A DNA stretch of 64,000 nucleotides from positions 13,280,843 to 13,344,842 of the forward strand of contig NC_080671.1 in the NCBI RefSeq assembly GCF_030247195.1, read 5' to 3'. The DNA is from Topomyia yanbarensis (lineage: Eukaryota; Arthropoda; Insecta; Diptera; Culicidae). This document shows, piece after piece, positions 23,414-33,910 of the stretch. Position 1 is the first letter of the stretch; every line of letters begins with the position of its first letter. The notes beneath the pieces are model-generated. The model saw only the letters and a program-made list of their open reading frames with translations. It searched no databases and had not been told where the DNA came from. A program made the position numbers and the translations under genes.

Positions 23414-23414
23414 T

Positions 23415-23811
23415 AGAGTAGAGTGACAAGGAAAAAAATAACACCCATAGGGCCATCCTTGAGTCGATTCCTAGTCCCAACAGGAGTGCCTGCTTCGAAT
23501 TTGAGGCAAATCGGACAAGTTTAGCTACCGGAATACGTTCCAGGTTTGTATGCGATCTTCAAGAGTTGTCTGACTTCATGATTCTTTCCAGTGGAGGCAA
23601 ACGCGAAATTATTCCGTATTCCGAAGAGATGCGTAAATATCGCGTTTACATTCCATCACGTGATGTTGAGATGGACGGTGTTTTTCCGAATTGGATCTCA
23701 CTGGCGTATGGTCACGGCAAGAGCACCATGTTCAAGGCAATGGAGATATGTGATTGCAAGCTATTGCACTCAGTATCACCCGAAGAACGAAAAAAAATAG
23801 ATTCATTTTAA
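23415..23811 (+). CDS. Unrecognised open frame (~132 codons, ATG at 23566)
   Basis: The frame is open from 23415 to the TAA at 23809-23811. The first ATG is at 23566, leaving 81 codons (MSDFMILSSGGKREIIPYSE...). No domain is recognised. The longer frame without an upstream ATG would fit an exon or an old transposon gene. Against this, a second plus frame is also open over 23591-23800. No splice acceptor of good quality was found at the left edge. Confidence 0.2.
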
Positions 23812-24429
23812 GAGATATTTGTTGGGTTTGCATTGCATTGCATTGCGCATAGATACAATTAAGCGATCCTTAAAGCATCTATGCGCTCTTTGGCAGAAAT
23901 GGTAAAAAAGCCACACCTGAATCCCAGGAAGCATTAATGTAACAATATTTTCGGACTTTTCAATTGTCTTACCAGGAGGATCTAGAAAGAGGAAAAAAAT
24001 CTCGCTTTCCAATCTGCCATGTAAGGCACTTATATGATCTACTCCAATAGTTAAACTGCGTCTAAACCGGAACCATACTGGTTCAAACCAACGACAGGGC
24101 GTTGTTAGTTTGAAAATTTGTAACTTAAACAAAGCACCATTTTCTAAAATCAATAGTTTCCGAAACCATAATCGGAGGTAGAATTATTAAAATTTTCTAA
24201 AATGTTTTTCTGTATCTTCAAAGCATTTCTGAAACTCTGAAAAGCTTACTTTCAGCGTTCCTCACAACAGTTAGAATATTAGTTGCACTTGATTGCTGAA
24301 TGATCCATCCATGCAGTGAGTGTATATTTTAATTCTTCATCTGAGGTGGAATATTTTATGACTGTTAACAGTGAAACTGAAGAAATGTCATTCCTTAAAT
24401 TGATTCCCGCATTTTTTACTGCGTTACTA
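23812..24429. other. No supported gene
   Basis: Contains GTTGGGTTTGCATTGCATTG and other short repeats. A minus frame at 23803-24153 lacks any recognisable domain. Confidence 0.4.
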
Positions 24430-24602
24430 TGTTTGAATTTCCGAATCGTATCTGAGTGATCGCCAACTTTAAGTAAAATTGGATGCGTGTCCTCCGCTCC
24501 GTTATCAAGCAAATCGGATGTTCCTCAAGGAAGTAATTTTGGTCCACTCTTGTTCACACTATTTATTAATGTGTTACTATGTTTTAATTGCCGCAAGTTT
24601 CT
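24430..24602 (+). pseudogene. Jockey-clade RT fragment, broken by a MITE
   Basis: ESYLSDRQL.VKL, then (after a frame change) SDVPQGSNFGPLLFTLFIN reproduce the Jockey RT blocks 'WFESYL.DR...VKIG' and 'SGVPQGS.LGPLLF.LFIN'. The downstream Y/FADD block is missing because the foldback element at 24603 begins about 40 bp later. It is a clear relic. Confidence 0.8.
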
Positions 24603-24808
24603 ACTGTATCGATTTTGCTGATTATTTTTGGAAAATTTAAGACTAAGCGAAACGAAAGGCATGAGCATTGAAAGACGAATAAGTATTTTAGATCAATTCA
24701 GTTATAAACTTAGAACGGAAATCAGATACCTATCCGGCTTTCAATTTTCAACCTTTTATTTCTCTTAGTCTTAAAATTACCGAAAATAGCCAACAAAAAC
24801 GATGCAGT
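24603..24808. mobile_element. Foldback MITE with ~72-bp arms
   Basis: 24603-24674 and 24738-24808 are reverse complements at roughly 80% (shared TTTAAGACTAAG and CTTAGTCTTAAA). A short spacer separates them. It abuts the decayed Jockey RT and probably interrupted it. Confidence 0.75.
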
Positions 24809-25013
24809 AAATGTAACTACACAATTTGAGATACGCTACTTCCGTTTTAGGAGAAACGAGTCTCACTTCAAATATTAATCTGAATTTCAACGTTATTCGC
24901 CTCGAAAGAGACTCTCCATATAGCGCTTCATCATATCAGGAATTAAAAGGAATATCCTTTCTATTGAATTATAATCTTCCATTAATGACTGTTTTATATC
25001 AAACTTACATTAA

Positions 25014-25141
25014 CCCTTAAAGGCGCAAAGTATTTTTTTTCAAATTTTCTGAAAATTGTCTAACAGTTTTGGTACGTTACTATGATAATTTTGAGATGGT
25101 TTTCGCAATGTTGTTTTAAAACAACATTGCGCATTTAAGGG
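25014..25141. mobile_element. piggyBac-type MITE with internal perfect palindrome
   Basis: A 128-bp element flanked by TTAA at 25010-25013 and 25142-25145. TIRs are CCCTTAAAGGCGCAA (left) and TTGCGCATTTAAGGG (right). Near the right end, CGCAATGTTGTTTT (25104-25117) is followed immediately by its exact complement, giving a 28-bp palindrome. TTAA plus CCC termini indicate piggyBac. Confidence 0.85.
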
Positions 25142-25145
25142 TTAA

Positions 25146-25539
25146 AAGCGAAAGATGTATATCGCTTCGGTTTCTATTCGTTTTAAAGATCGAGTCCTCT
25201 ATATATACAAGAATCTTGACCTTACCGTTATCATGCTCCGCAAACTGTGTCGTGTAGTGTTGTTCTTGTAGATGATATTATCTAGTTAACTTCGATTGTA
25301 GAGTCGTATCAGAACCACATTCCGTACATGTTGGAACTGAATAAGTAGAACTTTGTAATCGGCAATACACATTTCTCATTGACCAAACACTCCACTTGTA
25401 GCAAGGAAAGACGAATTCCAGAGGTTTTGAAGTAAATAACTGCTACAAAACAACGCTTTAAGGTGCACTAAGTGTACTCAGACTCAAACTCGATCCGCCG
25501 TTCGCTTCGGACTCTCGTCGTAACCAACATCATCGGTGG
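25146..25539. other. No supported gene
   Basis: Unassigned sequence between the piggyBac-type MITE and a LOA 3' UTR scrap. It may be a diverged part of the same LOA copy, but no ORF2 motif is readable. Confidence 0.35.
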
Positions 25540-25626
25540 TTGGAAGTAGACAAATAGGCACAAATCCCCGCCTACATACGAAGAACATGTCATTTGAGCC
25601 AATACATTCTGATTCCTGATTGCCTT
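25540..25626 (+). mobile_element. LOA/I-type retrotransposon 3' UTR scrap
   Basis: GGCACAAATCCCCGCCTACA, then GTCATTTGAGCCAATACATT and CTGATTCCTGATT align over about 85 bp with the 3' end of the minus-strand LOA copy at 5084. It is severely 5'-truncated or eroded. No coding part is visible. Confidence 0.75.
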
Positions 25627-25799
25627 ACAAATATTGATACAATACCCCAAGCCATTATTTCATTCTCAGCTAAATTTAGGCTCAATCGCCGGTAGGCTTA
25701 TTACTTGTTATAAAACAATAACGCTCTAGGGTGAAAAAACACTTGTTACCTTCGTTCGTTGAGGTTAGAGCCATTCCAAAACCGGTAATTTCTGTCTCC

Positions 25800-26380
25800 A
25801 ACACACATATCGACCGATGTAAATGTTGTCCTGTATCCGAAAGTTGTTAAAATTATCCGGTTTCATCTCGACAATTGGATCGAAGTAAATATGGCTAATT
25901 AACAGATACAAGATTTGGCTTTGACAAAGGCAAATAGACCAACGTTAGGCTCTAGGCTTATTGAGGCTACGAGGAAGGAATAGAAATACTTGAGTAACTT
26001 AACAAAACAATCCTATCAATTTACCTTGGTGAGGTTTTCCGTTCATTGCTCAATAACCGGCTAAATAAAAAGCAGATAAGACAGCAATGATCGGTATACT
26101 AGACGGTTAAGTTCATGAAAGACCTATTGTTTTAAACGAATAGTTCGTAAGGATTTATGTCAGTATACGCTGATGAGTTGGTAGACGTCTTCGAATGGAG
26201 ATAGTGCTCTGCTATTCTTAAAGTATAAACGAAGACACGATCCAAAGTGTTGGATGTAAGACGTGACTTCATATATGCAATATCCAGACTCATGTCCAAT
26301 AATTAAAGGCGAACCCCACCATATTGTGCTTGGGTTATCAAGACATTGAGCATGTTGTTTGGTCTTGTACTGAATATCGT
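25800..26380 (+). pseudogene. Jockey-type ORF2 3' region, copy 1
   Basis: CLGYQDIEHVVWSCTEYRA (near 26325-26385) is the C-terminal Cys/His block of Jockey-type ORF2. The upstream stretch 25815-25935 (ATCGACCG, TATCCGAAAGTTGTTAAAAT, ACAAGATTTGGCT) aligns with 27600-27715 of the second copy. Many stops are present. Confidence 0.65.
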
Positions 26381-26639
26381 GCAGTATCCCATAAATTTAT
26401 CTTGGCATTTCCTAAAAATAATAAATGTTCAAATATAATACTCCTCGTTTAATTCTCTTCCTTTTTTATCCTTTGCTATGCATAAGCCAATTAGATTTTT
26501 TGACAAAACAAATCCTTTCTTTTCTAACACGAAAAAACTCCAGCGTGAAAATGCTCTTGCAAATTATGTATCGAATTAACGTTCTGAAACAACCAATTTA
26601 TATTTAATGATACGTCTTTTTGCGAGAACGTTGTGCTCA

Positions 26640-27934
26640 CTTAAACTGTGCGCAAATCACTTCATTTTCAGAAGGGATTATTTTTAGATTTGAGATCGTA
26701 CGCACAAAAACAAAAAACGTGACAATCAGTCGTATTGTGATGCTCGGATCGTTCGGACGCATATAGTGTTTTGTGTCGTGTTACACATGACAAGCGATCT
26801 GTGATTTTTTCCCATCTCGTGCGAGCAACGAAGAGACTATAGCCGGTTTGGTTTATAGCGTGTGAGTGGGGCTTTGAAATTGCCGCTTGATAGAAGCAAA
26901 GCTAAATGCCGTCATTTGATTTCTTTCAATATGTTCTTTTCCTCATTTTTGTGCCAATCTCCAATCATTGTTTTCCTATTCAAGTCAGGCTCCGAGCCCG
27001 TGCAAAGAGGACTCCCAGTGAAAAGGGTCTATCTTTTGGGGGTAAAATGTAAATCGAATTGAAATCGATTCCGAGGATTCAGAGCAACACTACTACTGGC
27101 TACACCAAGACTCCCCGGACAAACCATTATTTGGTCGCGACCGAAATTTTGATGGTTAGCTCAGACAAGCTTAGAGTCTTGGTGAGCAGCATAATGAAGG
27201 GGAATGATATTGCTCACGATGTACTTTTTACGCAGGACTACTACGCGCCTATGTACCGTCTGGTGAAGTCGAGATTGGCGGCGTGGTCATTGATGCAAGT
27301 TTTAGTTCTTTGGAGCATGCGTAACCGAAGCAACACTGACGAAAACGGCACGGAAAACCTATCGCGTCGCGTTTTCATCGATAATGCAAACTCCGTCTCC
27401 GTTTTCGATGGTGGAGTTCTCATTTGCTCTCTTGTTGTGCAAGAATAACGCCCCAAAGTTAGATAAAATCAAAATACCGTTGCTGAACAATCTGCTTGAC
27501 TTTGAGAAAAGAAGAATTTATTCAACTAGTTTCTTGAGAGAAACATTGTTCCCATGAGTAAAAGCAAGTGATAAAATTTGTCTTCGATTACAACTCGTAT
27601 CGGCCGACTGTGATGCTGTCATGTAGCCGAAAACTGTTAAAATAATCCTGTTTCGTCTCTTTAAATCGAAGGTCGAAGGAAATGTCCAGCTATCAGAAAC
27701 AAAATTTGGCTGTCGCATTGACATACTTTCAGAGATGGCACTGGCTATCACTATTCTTGTGACAGTGGCGACATCGAGCATGTTGTCTGGTCAAGCGCCG
27801 AAAATTGTGATGCCAGGTCGTTTGAGTCCAACAGAATACACTCAACGTTCCAGTTTCAGGGTGTACTGGTAAGTCACGTTCAGACCTATATGACCCTTAT
27901 CTTCTACTTAAAAGCAACCAACATCCAAATTTAG
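26640..27934 (+). mobile_element. Jockey-type element, internal-deletion derivative
   Basis: The left part has features of a 5' UTR running into an ORF1-like frame (27059-27448). The right part (27590-27934) is an ORF2 C-terminus: CDSGDIEHVVWSSAENCDAR, then SHVQTYMTLIFYLKATNIQI and a stop. Endonuclease and RT are absent, so ~1.3 kb joins the two ends of what should be a ~4-5 kb element. Assigning the left part to the same element is inference from position and orientation. Confidence 0.55.
27059..27448 (+). pseudogene. Probable Jockey ORF1 (gag-like) N-terminal fragment
   Basis: A 129-codon frame starts MKSIPRIQSNTTTGYTK...; a start in the 5' portion of an element with Ser/Thr/Asn-rich N-terminus suits non-LTR ORF1 proteins. 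No CCHC knuckles are present, and the frame ends 30 bp before the ORF2-derived segment, consistent with deletion. No specific homology can be shown by eye beyond context. Confidence 0.35.
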
Positions 27935-28042
27935 CCGTTATCTTTCTTATCATTCTCAGAGGACCCCTTTAAAACCTTGTCGCTTGACTGAGTGAGGCCG
28001 GTTTTGGAAATAAACTATCCACACCAGGGTGTCAGTAATTTT

Positions 28043-28443
28043 TGTTGGAATTTTGTCCAACGCCGGTCGAAGAATGAATAATGGCGCCAAAAATAAAATT
28101 TGAGCAAAATTTAAGCGAAATTGTGCAATTTTAACGCGTGCCCCAAAATGATTGAAATTTTATATGGGAAATACATTTTATATTCGTTTATATGAAAATT
28201 CATAGCTTTTTAAAAGTGATCAAAAAATTTGAAATTTGGTACAGTTCGAGCACACTATGAAAGGTTTCAAACGAAAAGATCTCGGTTTCCTTGAAAATTG
28301 AATATGTTGTTTTACAGGAATGCTTATCTAAAACTTCAATCGCTTTGAGGCACGTGTTAAAATGGTCCAATTTCGCTCAGATTTTGCCAATTTGGTTTGA
28401 TAGCTTGAATCATTTTTGACTGGCGATGGACAAAATTCCAACA
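28043..28443. mobile_element. ~400-bp MITE with 26-bp TIRs
   Basis: TGTTGGAATTTTGTCC opens the left TIR (28043-28068). Its complement closes the right TIR (28418-28443), 24 of 26 matching. The interior is A/T-rich and non-coding. Weak similarity outside the TIRs (GTGTCAGTAATTT / GTGTGGTAGTTAG) suggests the true ends lie slightly further out. Confidence 0.7.
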
Positions 28444-28569
28444 TCTCAAACTAACTACCACACATTTTTTGTTGCACGCACGGTTTTAATATACTAATCA
28501 CAACACGCTGTGCGTTTGACAGTCATCTTTCGTTTGTTTTTGTACGGTTTAAATTGTTGATTCCACGCT

Positions 28570-29330
28570 TTGAAAATTAAGTGAAAAGGACACATGGCTA
28601 AGTTAAAAGATTGAAACCATGTAAAAATTGGCGAAGTGCTTTGTAAATCATCACGCGAGTGTAAAATTTATCAAAAACAAATTTGGGGAACACTATCCTT
28701 TAGATGAATCAGAAACTGAACCAGATTTAATTTGAAAAAATAAAGTAAGTAAGAAGGAACGCCGAAATTATCTAATGTATCAAGATACGGAGCAACGTAC
28801 TGCAACAAGGACCTGGAAATTGTTATATCGTGTTTTGTAGTGATCGGATGCATGCATTTTGATGAATAACAAAACTTAGGTTAAAAAGAACTTAAATCCT
28901 GTCCAGGTCCCCAATATTGTACTGCTTTCGTAGGGTAGGAGGTAAGCAATGCAAACAGGTCGATTCAAATGGAGAAACATGGTTGAAAAGTTCTAGTATG
29001 GCAAGCAATATGCTCCTGCGGTTCAAAAGCTATCGCTATTTACACTACCGGGATAATAAAAGCACAAGAATTATCAATTTGAATGTCTGCAGAAGAGTGC
29101 TGCCTTTATATGAGAAGCATATATCCAACGTTTTCGCCAGATTTTGTTTCGAAGCGATTAGCTCACGAAAAGAGTATAGAGCTTGTGGAGAAACACATCA
29201 ATCCACCATTGCCCACCAAACCGTCTTTCGAACATTATAGAGTGATTGCTAAGGTCTTAAAAAGACCGGTAAAGCAGCTGGGAATATGCAGGATACAGAA
29301 AAATGGGCTAAAGCTACTAATTTAGTCTCG
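28570..29330 (+). pseudogene. Second Tc1/mariner-type transposase, decayed
   Basis: WQAICSCGSKAIAIYTTGII (from ~29003) matches the mariner block 'VWQAICSCG......TGTIN'. After a stop, SPDFVSKRLAHEKS corresponds to the 'FWPDLAS.HYAK' block and INPP...PSFEHYRVIAKVLKR to 'NPPN.PEFRPIE.YWAIVKR.L'. The second Asp and the Glu are therefore recognisable, although the surrounding residues are changed. The N-terminal DNA-binding half (28590-28850) is hard to follow. Multiple stops and shifts are present. Confidence 0.65.
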
Positions 29331-30302
29331 GTTTCACAAAATGGTCAATATCATTCAATAAACGATCAATCATTTATTTGAAATGAACTTCAGTTTTACA
29401 TGATTTGATGGAAAATACGTGGATAATATATTTTCGATACAGTCCTGATCGTTGATGGTATAAAGCGATCTCAAGACGTCATAATTCGGCTTCGTTATAT
29501 AAATCAACCAGCTAGGATCATACAACATCAACCTCCTACCAACTCGGTGTGGCGCTGCACCGGACCCCCGAGATCCCATCATCATCACCCTCATCTCTAT
29601 GACTGTATCGTCTGCCACTAAAAATCTGAAACAACGTTAATCTTTCTGCCATGCTGATAATTTTCGTTCATCGTTGTATGTTCTCTTTCCCTGTTACTGA
29701 TACTACCATGGATAATATGACTGCTAAGTTGTCTTCCCGGCAAAAATCACATTTTCGTCTCACTATTCTATATTAAACTATATTTCTTAGTTTTAAGAAA
29801 ATCAAAAAATTGTTTCCCATAGACTTTAAGAATCACTCCAATCCCTCAATTTAAGAAATTTTTAAAATGTAATAAGGAAAAATGGCACCTTTAAGGTACC
29901 GCAACGAACCTCATCGAATAAAGGAACTGAAAAAATAAATAGATGTCAACATATAAGAAATGAAAGTGTACAAATCCCATCTGTTAAAAAAAATCTCCCT
30001 GATGGTACAATTTCACATAACTAATTCATATCAACTAATTGCAGAGTTGTGCGAAACATACCGAATAATTTAGCACTAAGTCATATCTCATAACATGCTT
30101 TGAACTCTGCTCGTTCCATATAATATCCCGGACGCGAGAAAACTCTACCCCTGACTGACAGAAGAGTGGTTTCGAGGTGTGTTGCTTTCAAGATGTATGT
30201 ACTACAGTACACTGAAAACCGACCAACCGCACCAGGTCCAGCCGCAGCCGGCGGCAAAAGCAGATGGAAGAAAGCTTCCGCATGGCACCGCATTCAACTT
30301 AC
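29331..30302. other. Unassigned; possible minus-strand exon remnants
   Basis: On the minus strand, TTGTTTCAG at ~29626 is followed by a frame reading ADDTVIEMRVMMMGSRGSG..., open to 29370. A GC-richer island at 30070-30300 is open for 70 codons on the minus strand, but it lies just 3' of the strong donor at 30302 and may be intron. There is no recognised domain. Confidence 0.35.
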
Positions 30303-30361
30303 CAGTAGTGTAGCTTCTCGCTGAAATCGCCGCGCGGCTGCTGCCACTGCTTTTCGGAGGC
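30303..30361 (-). CDS. Candidate host-gene exon ending at a consensus splice donor
   Basis: On the minus strand, 59 nt read ASEKQWQQPRGDFSEKLHY plus two bases. An ideal donor (CTG|GTAAGT) follows at 30302. The stretch is GC-rich against AT-rich flanks and starts after an AG preceded by a mediocre pyrimidine tract. I do not recognise the protein. If real, it is one internal exon of a larger gene whose other exons are not evident here. Confidence 0.3.
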
Positions 30362-32812
30362 CTTGAATTACATTGAACTTTCTCACATACAAATTAATGA
30401 CTTTTCACGGTTACGTGGGTATTAATTTGGTCTCAGAGTTCCCATTGCTTGAAGTGATTCATGCGCGGAGAGTCAAGTCAGCTTCATCGAGGTTTCGGCC
30501 CATTTCTACAATAGGTTCATTTGTTTCGCGTTGGTCTTGCAGGAATTTCGCGAATTATTTTTAGCCCAACATAAATTCGTTTGGCAAAAAACACTTAGTT
30601 CCATCATACCTATCTAGATCCGTTAGTGTAGCTAGCCGAGCTACTAGGCGGCGGGTAGCCTTGTGCTGCGAAGAAAACCAAATCTGCGGATAGACAAACG
30701 TAGTGTATGGTATAATAAGGTACCGGTCGGCGAACTTTTTGCCTTGTCTTGTTGTGGCCCATGAATGGCGCGAAGGTAGCGCCGTCGTGGAACAAAATTA
30801 AAACATCTGTAACGGATTGTAGTTATAGCTGTTTTACTCGTGTTAGAGCTGGTTCAAACAATTGTTTTCGTTTTGGTTCGGATGTAGCGAATAGCAAAAT
30901 TCGCACTTAGTCGAACCGGTGTCGCTTTATGAAATGATTCATCGGTATCGTTTAACCTATTTACGATTTGACGGTATGTTATTGTGTTGTCGCACATATT
31001 GTGACCAAATAGATTTCAGTTCTTGAACTATGTGCCCTGGAATGTAGTTAAAGCATTTGTCAAACTCAAAACCAAAGCTGAACGGTTTTAACCATACCGA
31101 ACCTGTTTGCTTTTAATTTTCAGCATTCGAAATTATGGGTGGTCCACTGAAACTGTTCACCAGAATACGTAACGTAAATATATCATTGAACAACAATGCA
31201 ACGCTCGGCAAAAGGTTAACATTAGTTGCACAACGAATGCGCCAAGTTCCACCTCGGGCAACTTTGAACTTGTTCATCGTATCAAATCAAACCACCCATT
31301 AGACCGATCCCGTAGGGCATTATAAATGCACACCTCTGTCTCAGCTGTGCAACCGCCAAAGGAAGGAATTGAATGGAATTGATGTGGGCGATGAGCGGCG
31401 TGAGACAAGGAAAGAAAAAAAACAACGACTCATTCTTCTCAAGGGAACTGAGTGACAATTCAAAACTATTTCAAATTAAACTTTTCCAGCCGGTTTCGTT
31501 TATTTCTTCGTCTTCCCCATCACGTACAGTGAAATAGAGCAGCATACTGAACCGAACTGGCAGTGACAGCAGGCAGCGAGATCGATGTTTGATTTTTACT
31601 ATCCGATCGACCTCTCGATTGTTCATTCATTTGAATAAGTAGTTTTTTATGTGCCGGTTTGTTTTTAACAGCTAATACGTGATTATGCCCGAAGTGCTTT
31701 GCGGATTTAGATAAGAAAAGTCCTTCGATTGGAGCTCAATTGGAATGTCTACTCGGAACAGGGTTCATTAATTCCGCGCTGTGATTTAGTGTCACTTATT
31801 TTACGACAGTGTTGAAACGCCATATACGGCATTTCTGATTGTGTCATCAAAAGTGCTTGAAATAAATTTTCCATTCAGCTTACCGTCATTCAGCACGTTG
31901 TTTTGATCACCGATGGTTTAAATATTGATGTTAAGAAGTAATCATCGTACGAAAGTCCACCTCTAATAAGCTGTAAGCTGCGCTCCGGTACGAAAAAGCT
32001 CCCCTCGCAGGTTGAACGTTTTTGTTTACTTTTCGATGATATCATTTATATGTAAACAGACACTCCGTCAGCTCTGCTACCCACACCTTGACGAGTGAGC
32101 TTAAAAATGTGATCTTCCATTCACGAGGCACCCATTGATCACGGTTCTGCGTCCGATCCTCCGTGTGTATCTCAGAGTTCAGTACAGATGGCAATAAAAA
32201 CGTATTCATCACATTATAAGCTATTTTTTTCTTATCTCTCTCATTCTCGTAGAAATACGTAACTACCTGTTGCAGAATTCATTAGTGATCATGTATACGG
32301 TATAGGACGGTATAGGGTGCGATCGGTGATTGTGGTCCAGTGCTCACCAATCACTTTAAAATTGATTTCATAGCTTCCTGGGTAGTAGTTAGAGTATCGC
32401 ATTGTTTTTTTAATTCTCAAAAAGGTCCAATTTATATTCGGACAAAGATTAAAGTAAGCTCAAATGCCACACGTCACGTCTTTTATACAAATTGTATCCA
32501 CTCGTTTTAATTTAGTATTTTAATAGCACAGTTGAACGCGATAATTTAGGATGAGGTGAGCTGAGTTTGAATATTGATAAATTCGAGAATCCATCTTACA
32601 GAAAATCAAAGCGAGGAAGTCACAATAAAAGCCAAAGAAAAGAAGAGACAATCGAAAGCTAATTGTTCAAATTCTAACCTTAATATTGAAACAGTTATTG
32701 ACTGGTAGGTTTGATAATCGGAAAACAACTTGTTTTAAAATTAATAGATTTTTGAAAAATTCTTCAAATTTCTGTAAAATAATTAAACGAATCCTCAGCG
32801 GAAATCGAGGTA
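30362..32812. other. No supported gene
   Basis: Moderate-GC sequence. A TATAAA at 31321-31326 precedes TCAGCT by 20 bp, a spacing shorter than usual for a TATA-initiator pair. It could be regulatory DNA of a host gene; no coding evidence was found. Confidence 0.35.
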
Positions 32813-32945
32813 CTAAGACGAAGTGGAAACTCAAAGGTCCTACCTTTGCGTTTCCGCTACGACTTAGTAGGAGCTGATAGACCGACGGGGTCGACTTGGT
32901 GGCTGAGTCGGTCGCTACTGATGAGATGAGACGAAGTCGAAACAT
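32813..32945. repeat. Inverted repeat plus degenerate hammerhead-like strand
   Basis: 32813-32837 and 32843-32867 form a 25-bp arm hairpin (21 of 25 paired, 5-nt loop). It is followed by GACCGAC...GTCGGTC and then CTGATGAGATGAGACGAAG, TCGAAAC. The CTGATGA...GAAAC order and GACGAAGTC stem resemble the hammerhead family at 50463-50548. However, GAGAT appears duplicated and the cleavage-site triplet is not where it must be. Related but not a competent ribozyme. Confidence 0.45.
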
Positions 32946-33429
32946 AAAAATCCGACGTGCCACTTGCAAGTAATTCGATTTATCATAGGCTAATAGAAAA
33001 CGGATTAGTAGCGATTCGAATTTATTACTTTTGGAAATATTATTTCATAATTAAGAAAAAATTATAAAAATATCTTGGGAAGGATCCTAGAAGTTACAAG
33101 GGTGTAAATATAGCGTTTTAGGACGAGCATTGTCTTATTAAATTCAAAATTCTTGAGTTTGGGGCGAGTTACTCTCATAGAGAATTCGGGTTCATGTAAG
33201 GTTTCCATAAAAATTTGCGTCCATTTTGAGCCTCTCATTTTTGAAATTCTCAGATTCGGGTCATTACTCTGAAGTCCTGGGTTTCTGGGGGGTTTTTAAA
33301 AAGTTAAACATTTCGGTTTCGAGTTTTTCAATTTTAGTTTTGTGATTCGATATCATTTCATCAGTAATCAACAGACCGACTTGGCCGTTAGTTAGACATT
33401 AAGCCTAAAAATGAAACACAGCTTGTTAG

Positions 33430-33910
33430 TAAAATGGATCATAATCAGCAATCAGAATATATTGGCTCCATTGGTACGTTCCCGTGTTATTAGGAGAATT
33501 GTACTTTACCATGTCATCTAATCACTTTGTTAAAGTGAAGGGATGGATATGTCAAAGAAAAAGGTAGGGAAATGGACAAAACATTTATAATACAAAACAT
33601 TAAACAGCCTGGATTCTTAAATCCCAAAGCTCCCTGTACATAGGTGCATCTATGTATGGAAAACCAAAACATGGATACACAAATGCTTTACTGCAGAAGA
33701 GCAGATATACATTAAATGATATGAAGATCCGTAATCGGATTCACAAAGATCATAAGGATAATACTCAGCACGCTGAATCGTAGTCCTGTGATAATTGAGT
33801 TTGCAATGTCCAGTCAGTGCCCTGACTAGAATACAGCTATTGTACTGGGAAAAATGAAGTAAATTCAACGCGTCTACGGACTCAAATCCGCCAGAAAAGT
33901 TTTTGTTTGA
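33430..33910 (-). mobile_element. LOA/I-type retrotransposon 3' end, copy 2
   Basis: The minus strand encodes FLADLSP, then LLHFSQYNSCILVRALTGHC, then a damaged Cys/His block YDLCESDYGSSYHLMYIC. The 3' UTR ends near ATATTCTGATTGCTGATT. It is collinear with the copy at 5084-5622. Two stops interrupt the frame upstream of LLHFS. No clear target duplication was identified. Confidence 0.8.

Noticed and set aside
27241..27456. 71-codon minus-strand frame
   Set aside because: Antisense shadow of the Jockey ORF1-like frame.
31321..31345. TATAAA followed by TCAGCT as a core promoter
   Set aside because: Spacing is about 20 bp, short of the usual ~30 bp, and no gene follows.
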